DNA of 52,936 nucleotides from Clostridia bacterium (GTDB lineage Bacteria; Bacillota; Clostridia; Oscillospirales; CAG-272), in the NCBI GenBank assembly GCA_017938885.1, contig JAGBAS010000071.1, forward strand, positions 1-52,936, given 5' to 3'. Position 1 is the stretch's first letter. Each line of letters opens with the position of its first letter. The notes below the pieces were generated by a model that was not told the origin of the DNA, did not search any database, and saw only the letters and a list, made by a program, of their open reading frames with translations. Both the position numbers and the translations under genes were made by a program. This document shows, in pieces, positions 7,657-18,500 of the stretch.

Positions 7657-8730
7657 TCACCTCCTCATCTTGGGGTCAAGGGCGTCACGCAGGCCGTCGC
7701 CTACGAAGTTGAAGCCCAGCACCGCCAGAATGATGCAGAGGCCGGGAGGGCCCCAGACGTTGAAGAAGTTCTCCAGTATGTACTGATCCTCGGCCACGAT
7801 ATTGATCATGGTACCCCACGCGGCGTAAGGAGCGCGGACACCCATGTTCAGGTAGGACAGGGAGGCCTCGTAGAGGATCATGCTACCCAGAGACAGGGTC
7901 ATGGAGACGATGAGCTGGGGCATGACGTTGGGGACCAGGTGTTTGAAGATCTTGCGGGGGGTGGAGTAGCCCATGGCCTCGGCGGCCACCATGTACTCCT
8001 GCTCGCGGAGGGACAGGATTTGACCGCGCACCAGTCTTGCCGTTCCCGGCCAGGAGAACAGGGTCAGGTAGGCCATCAGATAGTAGATACGAAGCTGGGA
8101 CGGGACTCCCATGGAATCCAGGAGAGTACCGATGATGAGCAGGATGGGGAATCCGGGCAGACACATGAGGATATCGCAGATTCTCATGATGACGCCGTCC
8201 ACGGCCCCGCCAAAGTAGCCCGAGATACCGCCCAGCACCACGCCGAAGACGGTGATGGCAAAGACGGCGATGAAGCTGACGGTCAGGGAGATGCGGCCGC
8301 CGTACATGAGACGGGTGAAGACGTCACGGCCGTCCTTATCGGTGCCCAGGATGTGATCCTTGTCGGGCTTGGCCAGGGAATTAATAGTCTTGTTGGTCTC
8401 CACCACCTGGTAGACGGTCACTTCCTTGCCGTCCACCATCATGGTGATGGGCTGCTGGGTGTACTCCACCTTGCCCGACTTGTCCTGGGTGGTCTCTCCC
8501 CACTGGGTGTAGACCACGGGGCCCAGCCAGCAGAAGAGGAACAGGGCCACGATCATGACAAGGCCCGCCACGCTCAGCTTGGAGCGGAAGAAGCGGCGCA
8601 TGACCATGCGGGTGGGGGACATAAGGCGGACGTTTTTATCCAGAGGCTCATCGGTGTCGGCGGTATCCTCGACCTTGACCTCGGTCTCCTCGGCTACGGC
8701 CTCAAGGGATTGATTCTTATTTTCTTCCAT
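7657..8730 (-). CDS. oppC: Oligopeptide ABC transporter permease OppC
   Basis: A protein of 357 aa. An acidic cytoplasmic N-terminus is followed by one membrane helix (about 63-85), an external loop with the family motif HILGTDKDGRDVFTR, and five further helices containing the binding-protein-dependent permease domain (the EAA-type loop appears as EQEYMVAAEAMGYS). It pairs with OppB to form the membrane channel. GGGAGG precedes the ATG. The first external loop is somewhat long. It lies between oppB and oppD with only short gaps. Confidence 0.92.
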   Translation of the reverse strand: MEENKNQSLEAVAEETEVKVEDTADTDEPLDKNVRLMSPTRMVMRRFFRSKLSVAGLVMIVALFLFCWLGPVVYTQWGETTQDKSGKVEYTQQPITMMVDGKEVTVYQVVETNKTINSLAKPDKDHILGTDKDGRDVFTRLMYGGRISLTVSFIAVFAITVFGVVLGGISGYFGGAVDGVIMRICDILMCLPGFPILLIIGTLLDSMGVPSQLRIYYLMAYLTLFSWPGTARLVRGQILSLREQEYMVAAEAMGYSTPRKIFKHLVPNVMPQLIVSMTLSLGSMILYEASLSYLNMGVRAPYAAWGTMINIVAEDQYILENFFNVWGPPGLCIILAVLGFNFVGDGLRDALDPKMRR

Positions 8731-8751
8731 AATATCAAACCTCCCGCCGTA

Positions 8752-9744
8752 TTAAGTGAGCTTGACGCGGGGATCCACCACCGCGTACATCAGATCGGCC
8801 AGCAGCACGCCCAGGACGCTGAGGAGCGCCAGGAACATATTGTAGCCCATGATGAAGGGAATGTCGGCCACGATCATGGCCTTGTAAGCCACGTTACCGA
8901 TACCGGGGAGGTCAAAGACCTGCTCGGTGATGATGGCACCCGAGAACAGGGAGGGCAGAAGCCCCGCCAGAGAGGTGACCAGAGGGATCAGGGTGTTGCG
9001 GAAGGCATGCTTGTAAACCACGACCCGCTCCGAAAGACCCTTGGCGCGGGCGGTGCGGATGTAGTCGGAGTTCATGACCTCCAGCATATTGGTACGGGTC
9101 ATTCTCATGCGTCCGCCGATGGAGAGGATGACCACCGTCAGAACGGGGATGAACATATGCTTCAGGTAGTCCAGAAGCAGGTAGATGCCCGTATAGGACT
9201 GGGAGGCGTCGGTCATACCCGACGGCGGGAACCAGCCCAGCTTATTGGCGAACAGGTCCTTCAGCACCTGTCCGAAGAAGAAGGCGGGGAGAGAAATACC
9301 GACCATGACCAGGACGGTGACGACGTAGTCTCTGGCCGTGTACTGGTGAGTGGCGGCCGTGATACCCAGAGGGATGGCGATGAGGAACTCCAATATCACC
9401 GCCACGAAGGCGATGGCGAAGGACACGCCCATGTGATCGCGGATGACGTCGATGACGGGAGCACCGTACTTGAAGCTGGTACCGAAATCGAACTGCACCA
9501 GCTTCCCGAGCCAGTTGACGTAGCCCTTCATGATGCCCATGAAGCTGTCGTCCTCCAGACCGTAGAGCTTCTTCATGCTCTCCACCGTCTCCTCGGGGAT
9601 GGTGGCGCCGCCCTGGTTCATCTCGGCGATCTTGCCCTCGATGAAGCTGACGGGCATACATCTGACCAGGACGTAAATGATGAGAGATACGCCCAAAAGG
9701 ATCAGCACCGCCAGACCGAGACGTTTCAAAATATACTTTAACAT
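8752..9744 (-). CDS. oppB: Oligopeptide ABC transporter permease OppB
   Basis: A protein of 330 aa with six predicted membrane helices. The N-terminus (LKYILKRLGLAVLILLGVS) is the typical OppB/DppB first helix. The cytoplasmic EAA-type loop reads DYIRTARAKGLSERVV. It forms the transport channel with OppC. It is separated from the binding-protein gene oppA by about 200 bases holding a palindromic repeat, an arrangement often seen where the binding protein is made in excess (inference for this locus). AAGGTG lies upstream of the ATG. Confidence 0.93.
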   Translation of the reverse strand: MLKYILKRLGLAVLILLGVSLIIYVLVRCMPVSFIEGKIAEMNQGGATIPEETVESMKKLYGLEDDSFMGIMKGYVNWLGKLVQFDFGTSFKYGAPVIDVIRDHMGVSFAIAFVAVILEFLIAIPLGITAATHQYTARDYVVTVLVMVGISLPAFFFGQVLKDLFANKLGWFPPSGMTDASQSYTGIYLLLDYLKHMFIPVLTVVILSIGGRMRMTRTNMLEVMNSDYIRTARAKGLSERVVVYKHAFRNTLIPLVTSLAGLLPSLFSGAIITEQVFDLPGIGNVAYKAMIVADIPFIMGYNMFLALLSVLGVLLADLMYAVVDPRVKLT

Positions 9745-9840
9745 AATGACACCTTATCTTATGGATTTGTCATAGCGTACACACCCCAAAGCTCACGCTT
9801 CCCTACCCTTTCACAGGCACATCGGGTCACATATCCTTAT

Positions 9841-9935
9841 TTTCAAAGGTTTTGGGGAGTCCAGAGGGACTTTTGCAAAAGTCCCTCTGGCGGGTCCGGG
9901 GCAGAGCCCCGGCGGGGGACAGGGGCAGAGCCCCT
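9841..9935 (-). repeat. Dispersed palindromic repeat between oppA and oppB
   Basis: Three palindromes in a row: AGAGGGACTTTTGCAAAAGTCCCTCT (split here as AGAGGGACTTTTG and its complement, 9863-9888), CCGGGGC-AGA-GCCCCGG (9896-9912) and AGGGGC-AGA-GCCCCT (9921-9935). A related set of elements recurs at 26105-26262, also after a lipoprotein gene. It belongs to a repeat family, and as RNA could stabilise the oppA part of the message or reduce read-through. The rest of 9745-9840 shows no gene. Confidence 0.75.
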
Positions 9936-9940
9936 CGTTC

Positions 9941-12514
9941 TCAGTGAGCGAACTCGATCTCCCAGATCTTGTCCAGGGGAGAGGTGTAGGGGTTGATCTC
10001 CTCGGGGAGGGAGGAGGACTTGATGACGTTCGCGTTGTAGGCGTACAGCACATCACGCTGGTAGACGGGCATCTCCACGGCCAAATCCAGGACGTAGCCC
10101 ATGGCCTCCTTGTACAGCTCGGAGCGGACGGCCTGGTCGTCGGTCTCACGGGCCTCGTCAATGACGTTGGACAGGTCGTTCAGAATGGCGTTCTCGTACT
10201 GGTACAGAGCGGGAGAGGCCAGGATCTCACGGTAGCCCCAGGCCAGGGTGGAAGTGGCGGTGGAGTTCTTGTGGTAGACCTGGTACATATCGGGGTCGAT
10301 GGTGGAGCCCCAGGCGGCGGCCCAGACGGCCAGGGAGCCGGTGGACAGCTTGGTCAGCGCCTGGGTGTCGGGTACCACCTCAATGTCCCAGCCGCACTCG
10401 TTGAGGAGGTCGGCGGCGTTCTGGAAGGTCTGGTAGGTGGGGTGATCGGTGAGGTTGGAGCCTGCAATGGTGAACTTGATGGACAGGGCAGAGTCTCCGG
10501 CGGAGACGCCTGCCATCTCCATGAAGGACTTGATGGACGCCATGGCATCCTCGCGGTTCCAGTTGATGGCGATGTAGTCGCTGTGGAGGTTGTCACGGCT
10601 GTTGTTGCCGCTCTCGTCCTTGGGGTATGCCCAGGAGACGGTGGACATGGGCCAGTAGATGGTCTCGGCGGTACCCGTGGAGTAGTAGGACAGGGCCAGG
10701 CTGGTGTCCATGGCGCACATGATGGCCTTACGGATGTTGATATCCGGCACCTTGCCCGCATTGATACCGATGTAACCGTAGCCCAGCTGACGGGTGGAGG
10801 TCTTCTCGATGCCCTTGGCGGCCATGCCGTTGAGCTTGTCGATGTTGTTCTGGGTGAACTGGGGAGTGACGAAGTGGACCGAGCCGCTCTCCAGCACGTT
10901 CAGGGCGTTGGAGGAGGAGACCACCTGATAGCGGAGCTTCTCGATCTTGGGCGCGCCCATGAGGAAGTTATTGTTGGCCTTGAAGTAGACCACGTTGTTG
11001 CTGAAGAAGGCGGTACCCTCGGGGTTGTCGCCGTTATTGGCGTCGGTGGCCTTATAGGCGCCCGCGCCCATGGGAACCTTGACGTTACGGGGAGACTGGA
11101 TGACGGTGGTCATGAACTCGTAGGAGCCGTACTCCACGCCGAACTGATTGTTGGGGATGTCCACGGTGTAGCCCTCGGCGTAGTAGTGCTGGGGTGCCAC
11201 CGAGAAGGCGAAGTTCCAGATGGCCTTGGGGTCGGTGCCCTTGACCGTGATCTGGAGGACGTCGTACTCGTTGGGGTTTGCGGGAGTGCCGTCGGGGTTG
11301 TGGTCGTGGGCCACGGTGTAGCTGCCGTTCTTGGCGTAGGCCATGGTCTCGTCGGTGGTGTGACCCAGAGAAACGATGCCCGCGATGTTGGGAACAGCCA
11401 GCTGGCCGTCCTGCATATTGGCATGGAGGATGACTTCCTTGGCGGCGGCGGTGTAGCCGGTGGAGAGCTTCTGAGCGGTAGCCCAGTACATGAGGATCAT
11501 GTGCAGCTCCTGCTCCACCTTGGAGTCGTAGACGTACTTGATGGCGGAATCCTTATCCACCACCACGTCGGCGTTGTAGTTGCGGATAACCTTCTTGATC
11601 TGGGACTTGATATCCTTGTTGTTCTCGTCCTTCTCGTACTCGATGGTGACATAGCCCTCGGCGTACATGAAGGAGGTGACCTCGTCGAATTCTCCGGTGG
11701 ACTTGTAGGGCTCCTCCAGGTAAGCCTCCTTGGCGGAGGTATAGTCGGTGTTCAGCTCCTCCTTGAAGTACTGGAGGGTGAGCTCGTAGTCCTTCAGAAG
11801 GTTGTCCACGGTAACCTCAGACGGATCGTTGGAAATTGCCTCCTTGTAACCGCTGGACAGGCTGTGGGACTGGATGGCGGCCACCATCTGGTCGTAGGTA
11901 GCGCTGTAAGTACCCTGGGTAGCGGTCTGACCTACCTGCTTGTAGAGGTTGATGAGCTCGTTGATGCGGTTCTTGGCTCTGTCGGAGGCCTGCTGGGAGA
12001 TCTGGTCGTCAGCACTATTGTCCCCCGAGCTGACGGTCTGGGTGCGGTAATCCTTCAGACCCAGAATGTCGGTGGAGTACATGGTGGAGGAGCCGGTGTA
12101 GACGGGATCCAGGTAGACGTACAGGTTGAACAGGACGTCACCGATAGTCAGGGGCTTACCGTCCGAGAAGGTGATGCCGTTCTTGATGACGAAGGTGTAG
12201 GTGGTGTTGCCGGTGGCGCTGTCGAAGACCACGTCGTAGTCCTTGACGGCCACAGCGTGCTCGTCGCCGCAGGCCACCACGACCTCACCGTTCACGTAGT
12301 CGGTGCCCAGCATACCGATCTGGGTCATGGAGACGATGGTACCGTCGGCGGCGGTGGTGGAAAAGAAGGGGTTAAAGAGGCCGTCCAGCTCCTCGGTCAT
12401 AATGACCAGAGCGTCGGGATTCCCCCCCTTGCCGCCTCCGCAGGAAGCGAACACGGCGACCGTGCTCAGACACATCACGAGAGCCAGCACGACCGAAAGG
12501 ATTTTCTTACTCAT
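9941..12514 (-). CDS. oppA: Oligopeptide-binding lipoprotein OppA (large variant)
   Basis: A lipoprotein of 857 aa: the signal ends in the lipobox VFASC with the lipidated cysteine at 25. It is a cluster C (SBP_bac_5) solute-binding protein that presents peptides to OppBCDF. The usual family length is about 500-600 aa; this one is larger, with extra sequence around residues 150-370 rich in charged helices and Tyr/Lys/Glu. Family-like segments are GITFSDGKPLTIGDVLFNLY near the N-terminus and NIRKAIMCAMDT in the second lobe. A strong TAGGAGG ribosome site precedes the ATG. It lies 36 bases after the giant protease gene on the same strand, which fits capture of peptides released at the cell surface. 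Confidence 0.88.
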   Translation of the reverse strand: MSKKILSVVLALVMCLSTVAVFASCGGGKGGNPDALVIMTEELDGLFNPFFSTTAADGTIVSMTQIGMLGTDYVNGEVVVACGDEHAVAVKDYDVVFDSATGNTTYTFVIKNGITFSDGKPLTIGDVLFNLYVYLDPVYTGSSTMYSTDILGLKDYRTQTVSSGDNSADDQISQQASDRAKNRINELINLYKQVGQTATQGTYSATYDQMVAAIQSHSLSSGYKEAISNDPSEVTVDNLLKDYELTLQYFKEELNTDYTSAKEAYLEEPYKSTGEFDEVTSFMYAEGYVTIEYEKDENNKDIKSQIKKVIRNYNADVVVDKDSAIKYVYDSKVEQELHMILMYWATAQKLSTGYTAAAKEVILHANMQDGQLAVPNIAGIVSLGHTTDETMAYAKNGSYTVAHDHNPDGTPANPNEYDVLQITVKGTDPKAIWNFAFSVAPQHYYAEGYTVDIPNNQFGVEYGSYEFMTTVIQSPRNVKVPMGAGAYKATDANNGDNPEGTAFFSNNVVYFKANNNFLMGAPKIEKLRYQVVSSSNALNVLESGSVHFVTPQFTQNNIDKLNGMAAKGIEKTSTRQLGYGYIGINAGKVPDINIRKAIMCAMDTSLALSYYSTGTAETIYWPMSTVSWAYPKDESGNNSRDNLHSDYIAINWNREDAMASIKSFMEMAGVSAGDSALSIKFTIAGSNLTDHPTYQTFQNAADLLNECGWDIEVVPDTQALTKLSTGSLAVWAAAWGSTIDPDMYQVYHKNSTATSTLAWGYREILASPALYQYENAILNDLSNVIDEARETDDQAVRSELYKEAMGYVLDLAVEMPVYQRDVLYAYNANVIKSSSLPEEINPYTSPLDKIWEIEFAH

Positions 12515-12550
12515 TTTCTATATTCCTCCTAAATTATATACGCGGCACGG

Positions 12551-15500
12551 TCACTCGGCGAAGGTCAGGGTGACCTCGCCGGTGATCTCATCCACCTCCA
12601 CGCGGGCGGTGTTATTGTCGGGGTCCTCGACCGTAACGGCAATGCCGCTCATGTCGATCCCCTCAATCTTACCGGCACCGCAAAGCAGGCCGATGTTGTA
12701 GTCGTTCGGACGGTAGCAGTCCTTGCCGATCTCAATGGTACCCGTAAGGGTTACGCCCGTGATGGTCGCGCCCTCCTGGACGGTACCCGCCAGCAGGCCG
12801 TAGTTGGTTCCCTGCATACGGGAGCCCGCCGCGATGCGGAAGGTGATATTCTCCAGGCGGAGATCGGTGATGGAGGAGGAAGCCCCCAGTACGCCGAAGA
12901 GACCGCCGTTGATCTTGGAATTATCGCCTTGCAGAACAGTCACGTTCGAAATGGTATGACCGTTACCCACAATGGAGCCGGTGAACTCGCCCGTGGACAT
13001 GACCGTAGGCCACAGGGTATTGGAGAAGTCCAGATCGGCCTCAATGAGGTAACTGCCCCCCAGACGGGCGTTGTCGTAGAACTGCTTGGGGGTGGAGATG
13101 CGGAACCAGGTTCCCTCCATCCAGGTAGTGTAGAGGCGGATGGTACCGTCGCTCTCCACCGTACCCGTTGTGTAGTCCACGTTGCCGCTGACCTTGCCCT
13201 CGGCGGGGACGGTCATGGCCTCATCCATGAACGCGGATTCGAAGGTCATGCCCTCCACAGCGGGGAAGTCCTTCATATCCAGCTTACCGGTACGCTCATT
13301 CCACACGGGCAGGTCGATGGTGACCAGCTGCTTGGTCTCGATCAGAGAGAAGGAGCCGTCCGCCTGCTCGGCGTAGAACTCGAAGTTGAAGTAGGGGACC
13401 CAGGCGGCGTAGAGGGTGATCTCGCTTTCTGCCGAGCCCTTGGTGCCGTTGGGGTCCACGGCCAGGCGGTCGGTCTTGAAGTCCCACTTACCACTGTAGG
13501 TGTAGCCCTGGGGACGGCCGCTCTGGGCGGTGGGCTTGCCGTACTCGTCCAAAGGCTGACCGCTTTCATCCACGCGGAGGGTACGCTCGGTATACCAGCC
13601 CGCCAGGAAGTAGCCGGTATTGGACACGGGGAAGGCACTGTCCTTGCGGATGGGATCGTCGGGAGCGATCAGGGCGATCTGCGCCTTGCCCGAAGCGTCG
13701 GTCTTGTAATCGGCGGGATTGAAGACATCCACGATGTAGACCTCGTTGGGGGAGCCCGCGAAGGAGCCTCCGTTGGCGTCGAAGCGGACGCTGACGGTGT
13801 AGCCCTCCTCGTCCATGCCGGTGTAGGGGGTATCCCACAGGGACAGGCCGCCCACGATAGCCAACACACCGAAGACCACGGCGGCCACGGCCAGGACAAT
13901 GACGATGGCCAGGGTCACGGCGGGAGGCAGGCTGAAATGGATGGGTGCGCGGGTCTTTCCGAAGGCCTTCAGGTTGGTCTTGGGACGGCTCTTGCGGGCC
14001 TTCTTAGGAGCCTTGACGGTGGGCTCCGTAGGAGCTTCCTCCTCTGCCGGAGCTTCCGCAGGCACATCGGCGGCAGCACGGTCGGCATCGTCGGCATCGG
14101 AGACAGAATGGTCGGCATCGTCGGCAACCGCAGAAGCTTCGGTGGAGGCTTGGGCAGTAGCCTCGGCTTCTCCATCGAGAGCGGGAGTAGCCGCAGCACC
14201 GCTTGCGGCGGCAGCCGCAACAGCCTTGCGCTTGCTCAGATAGAGACAAGCGAAAACAATGGCGGCGACGAGGAACAGGAGTGCCAAAGCACCCATGGCC
14301 AAAGCAGAAGCAGGGATGGACTCGAAGAATCCGCCGTTTCCGCCATCCTCGGTGTCGGTCTCGGTCTCATCTCCGTTCTCCAGATACTCCAGATCCTTGA
14401 TACGCTTCTCAGCCTGCTCCAGCTTGGCGTAATTGGTGACCAGAGCGCGCTGTTCAATGGTAGAGATCTTATCGTAGGCCTCGCGGGCGGCCATGACCAG
14501 GGGCTTATCGGCCAGGGAGACGGTCTCGGGGAGCGCGTCGATGGCGGCGATGGCGGCCAGAGTGATGTCGTCAGCGGCGGCGGCACCATCCACCACGGTA
14601 GCGAAGTACTGACCCCAGATGAAGGAATCGTACTGACGGCCGTTGACGGGACGGATCATGACCAGGTCGCCCTCGGTCAGGCCGATATAATCCACGAAGT
14701 TGGCTCCGTAGTAAACGTTAGAGGGCGTATCCGAGGCGTTCCACATGAAGTAGGGCACAATGCCGAGACCGTCGTAGTAGATCTCCTCGCCCTCGGCGGA
14801 GCCCGTAAAGCTGTACTGACCCGTAGCGGGAATGTGCTGCTTGCTGTTGTAGAGCTCCACGTCGTAGGCCTCCTCCAGCGCAGGCGCGAAGTAGGACGTG
14901 AAGGAAAGCATAGTCAGCTTGTCACAGCCGTAGAAGGCCTTGTGACCGATGGCCTTCAGGGTATAGGGGGTCACGACCTGACGGACAGGCGCGCCCGCGA
15001 AGGCCATGTCGCCGATACGGACGGTACCGTCGGCCACGGTGACCGAGGCGGTGTCGCCTGCGTAGGCAATAAGCTCCAAACCCGTGGGCACCACGCGGTA
15101 GAGATGTCCGTCGATCACGCGAACTGTATCGCTGATAGCAAAGGTCAGAGTCTCGGTGGCATACTCATTGCCATTGAAGGTCTCGGTCTCGGTGGACTTG
15201 AAGGCCTCCAGCCGGCAGTTTGCGAAGGGATTGTCGCCCAGATCGGCCAGAGCCTGTCCCAGGGTGACGGTAAAGTCAGTCATCTCGGTCTTGAGGAAGG
15301 CATGGGTACCGATATAGGCGGCAGCCTCCAGATCAGCCGAGGTGATAGATGTGTAGGCGAAGGCGTAATCCCCCACAGAGGTGACCTTGTTCAGATTCTG
15401 CACGGCGGACAGAGCCTCGCAGTAGGAGAAAGCACCCTCCCCAAGGCTCACGCCGTTGGGATGCAGCGTCACGGATGAAAGCCCCTCATTGTACACGAAG

Positions 15501-18500
15501 GCGTAGGTGCCGATATCCTCCACCGTCGAGAGATCGGCGGCGGTCAGCGCGGTACTGTTGAAGGCGTTGGTGCCAATGGACAGAACACCCTTGAAATCAA
15601 AGTCGGACAGAGCCTCGCAGTAGAAGAAGGCCTGTGCGGGGATGGCGGTGATGCCGTCGCCCAGCTTGACAGACACAAGACTCTGACAATGGGCAAAGGC
15701 GGACTCGCCGATGGCGGTGGCGGCGGCCAGATCGACCGATTCCAGCGCGGCGGCGTAGTAGCGGTAGATGTACATACCCTCCTCGTCCAGGGCGGGGACG
15801 GTCATGTTGCTGTCGGAGAAGACGTAGAGCATATCACCCGAGAAGGCCGACTCGCCCACCGCCGTCACGGCAGAGAGATCCATGCCCTTCAGGGACATAC
15901 TGTTGTAGAAGGCAAAATCACCGATGGAGACGCCCTTACCCAGGGTCACGTTCTCCAGCTCCGATGCGCCGTAGAAGGCGGAATGCCCCACCGTGACGTT
16001 CTCACCGATGGTGAGCGATGTCAGGGGAGAGGTCAGCGTGTAGTAGTAGAAGCGGGTATCGCCCACCTTGTAGAAGTCAGCCTTGTAGTTGCTGTCGATA
16101 TCCAAACGGAAGGCAGAGTCGCCAATGACGACGCTGTTACCGATCGTCACCGACTTCAGGGACTTGCACTCGCGGAAGGCGGAGTTTCCGACGGTCACGC
16201 CGTCGGGAATGGTCACGCTCTCCAGCGCGGTACGGGCAAAGGCGTACTCACCGATGACCGACACCCCCGAAAGATCGGGAGCCGTCTTGATGGCGGTGCG
16301 GTAGAAGCTGTAATTGTCAATGGCGGTCAGCTTGCCGAGGGTGATGCTCTCCAGCTTGGAGCAATCCGCGAAGGCGTACGCCCCCACAACCGTGACCTGG
16401 GGCATCTTGACCGAGGTGATCTGTCGGTTGCCCGAGAAAGCGCCCGTACCGATGGAAGTCACCTTGGCATCGGTCAGCTCAAAGGAGCCCTTGACACCGG
16501 GAGCCACCAGGATGAGGGTGTTCCCTTCCTTATTTAATAAGTAAGGCTTACCGGACTGGACCGTAAAGGCGGTATTGCCCGCATCCACGGTAAAGGCATT
16601 CAAGGCGGTGCCTCGGAAGGCATACTCACCAATGACGGCGACGTCCTTACCCAGCGTGACCGAGGTCAGAGCCGCGCAACCGTCGAAGGCACCTGCGGGC
16701 ACCACCGAGGCGTTGATGGAGACGGTAGGCAGGGACTTACAGCCCGAGAAGGCGTAGCGGCCCAGCTTGATCTTCTCGGCGGGGATGTTCACCGCAGTCA
16801 GGGATTCACAGCCCGCAAAGGCGTAAGCACCCACCGACTGGGTGGAGGCCGAAAGGGTCACGCCCTTGAGGGGGGCGTTGCCAAAGAAAGCGTAGTCAGC
16901 CAGAGCCACCACGCTGTCCAGCTTGATGGAACCCTCCAGGGCACAGTCGGCGAAGGCATTCTGGTTGATGAATTTGACGCTTTCCAGACCCTCGACGGAC
17001 TTGAGGGCGGTACAGCCGTAAAAGGCGCCCTGGTCGATGCGCTCCAGAGTGGAGGGCAGAACCACCCGCTTCAAGGCGGTCAGATTGGCAAAGGCGAAGG
17101 GGCCAATGGTTTTGACACCCTCGGGGATAATGACCTCCTCCACGGTGTCGTCACCGATGAACCAGATCTTAGTGGTCTCGGGGGCGTCCTCGGAGATCTC
17201 GTCCTCGGGTCCCTTGGGGATGTAATCGAAGTTGGAGAAGGCGTACTGGCCGATCTCGGTGATGGAGAGGGAAGCGGGGATATTGACCACGCCGCCCAGA
17301 CCGAAGTAGTGGGTCAGGGAGGGGCCCGTCGTAATGTAGGGATCCTTGACGCTGATGCTGATGGACTTGGAGAAGAAGGTAGGATTGCCGTCCATCATGA
17401 CCTTGACGGCGATGGATGCAAAGCCCTCGGAGACGGCAGTGATCTTGCCGGTCTCGTCCACGGTCACGATGTTCTCGTTGGAGGATTCAAAGACTACTTC
17501 AGTATCCTCGGGGAAGTAGGCGTCCAGACGGTAGCGCAGGGTCACGGCTTCGGAGGGGAACATGGAGAGGCTGTAGCTCTCACCCACGAATTTCATCTCG
17601 TCGCCGTCCACGCCGATCTCCCGCTCCTCGGAGGAGAGGAAGTAGTACGCCTTATCCACCAGGTATCCCGTCAAGCGGAAATTCTCCGCCACGGGCTTGT
17701 CGTAGCGGACGTAGCCCTCATCGCCCTCGCCCCGCACCGTCAGGGTGAAGGAGGCGGTCTTCTTGGTCACGGGATCGCGGGCTACGATACGGGACACACC
17801 GGGAGCGATGGCCACCAGCTTATCATTGACGACCGTTGCCACGTCCATGTTGGCGGAGTAATACTCCAGAAGCTCGGGCCACTCGGTGTTGGGGTAGACC
17901 AGAGGCTTGAGGTCGTAGACCTCGTTGGGAGACAGGGTCAGCTCGGACTCGGTAAAGTAGAAATCGGTGTAATCGTCGGGCAGGGGGATCTCGTAGGCGG
18001 CGGTGTTCAGCGCGTAGTCGTAGGCGACCACGGTGATGCAGTTACCGTTGGCGGAACCGGTACGGATCTCGTCCACGTAATCGGTCAGCTCGTAGATGAC
18101 GGTGGTGGTGGAGTTCTCCTCGGAGTAGACGGGGGTCATGTACTTGTCAAAGGCCTTGACCATGTAGCCGTCCTGCTCCAGGGCCACGTAGCCCACCTGC
18201 ATACACATGGCGTAGTGGTTGTCGTAGACCGACATCTTGGCAAAGAGGCGGGTCTTCTTGGCCGACTTGTCGTACTCGGTGTAGAACTCGCAGTCGGTGA
18301 TGGCGGGAGCCTCGAAGTCGGTGACGACGGGGAAGGTAAACGTATTATTGTCGTTGGTCTCGGCACCGTCGCGATCATAGTCCATGTAGGTTTTGAGGGT
18401 GACGGTGTAGGAGGTATTATTCTTGAGATTCTGCTCAATGGCCGAGAACTTGACGTCAACGTTGGCGGGGAAGATGGTCGCGCCGTTACTGTAGGACTTG

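Noticed and set aside
12515-12550. A TATAAT-like sequence just upstream of oppA (TATATAAT)
   Set aside because: It lies only a few bases from the ribosome site, leaving no room for a transcript start upstream of it, and no matching -35 box is seen.
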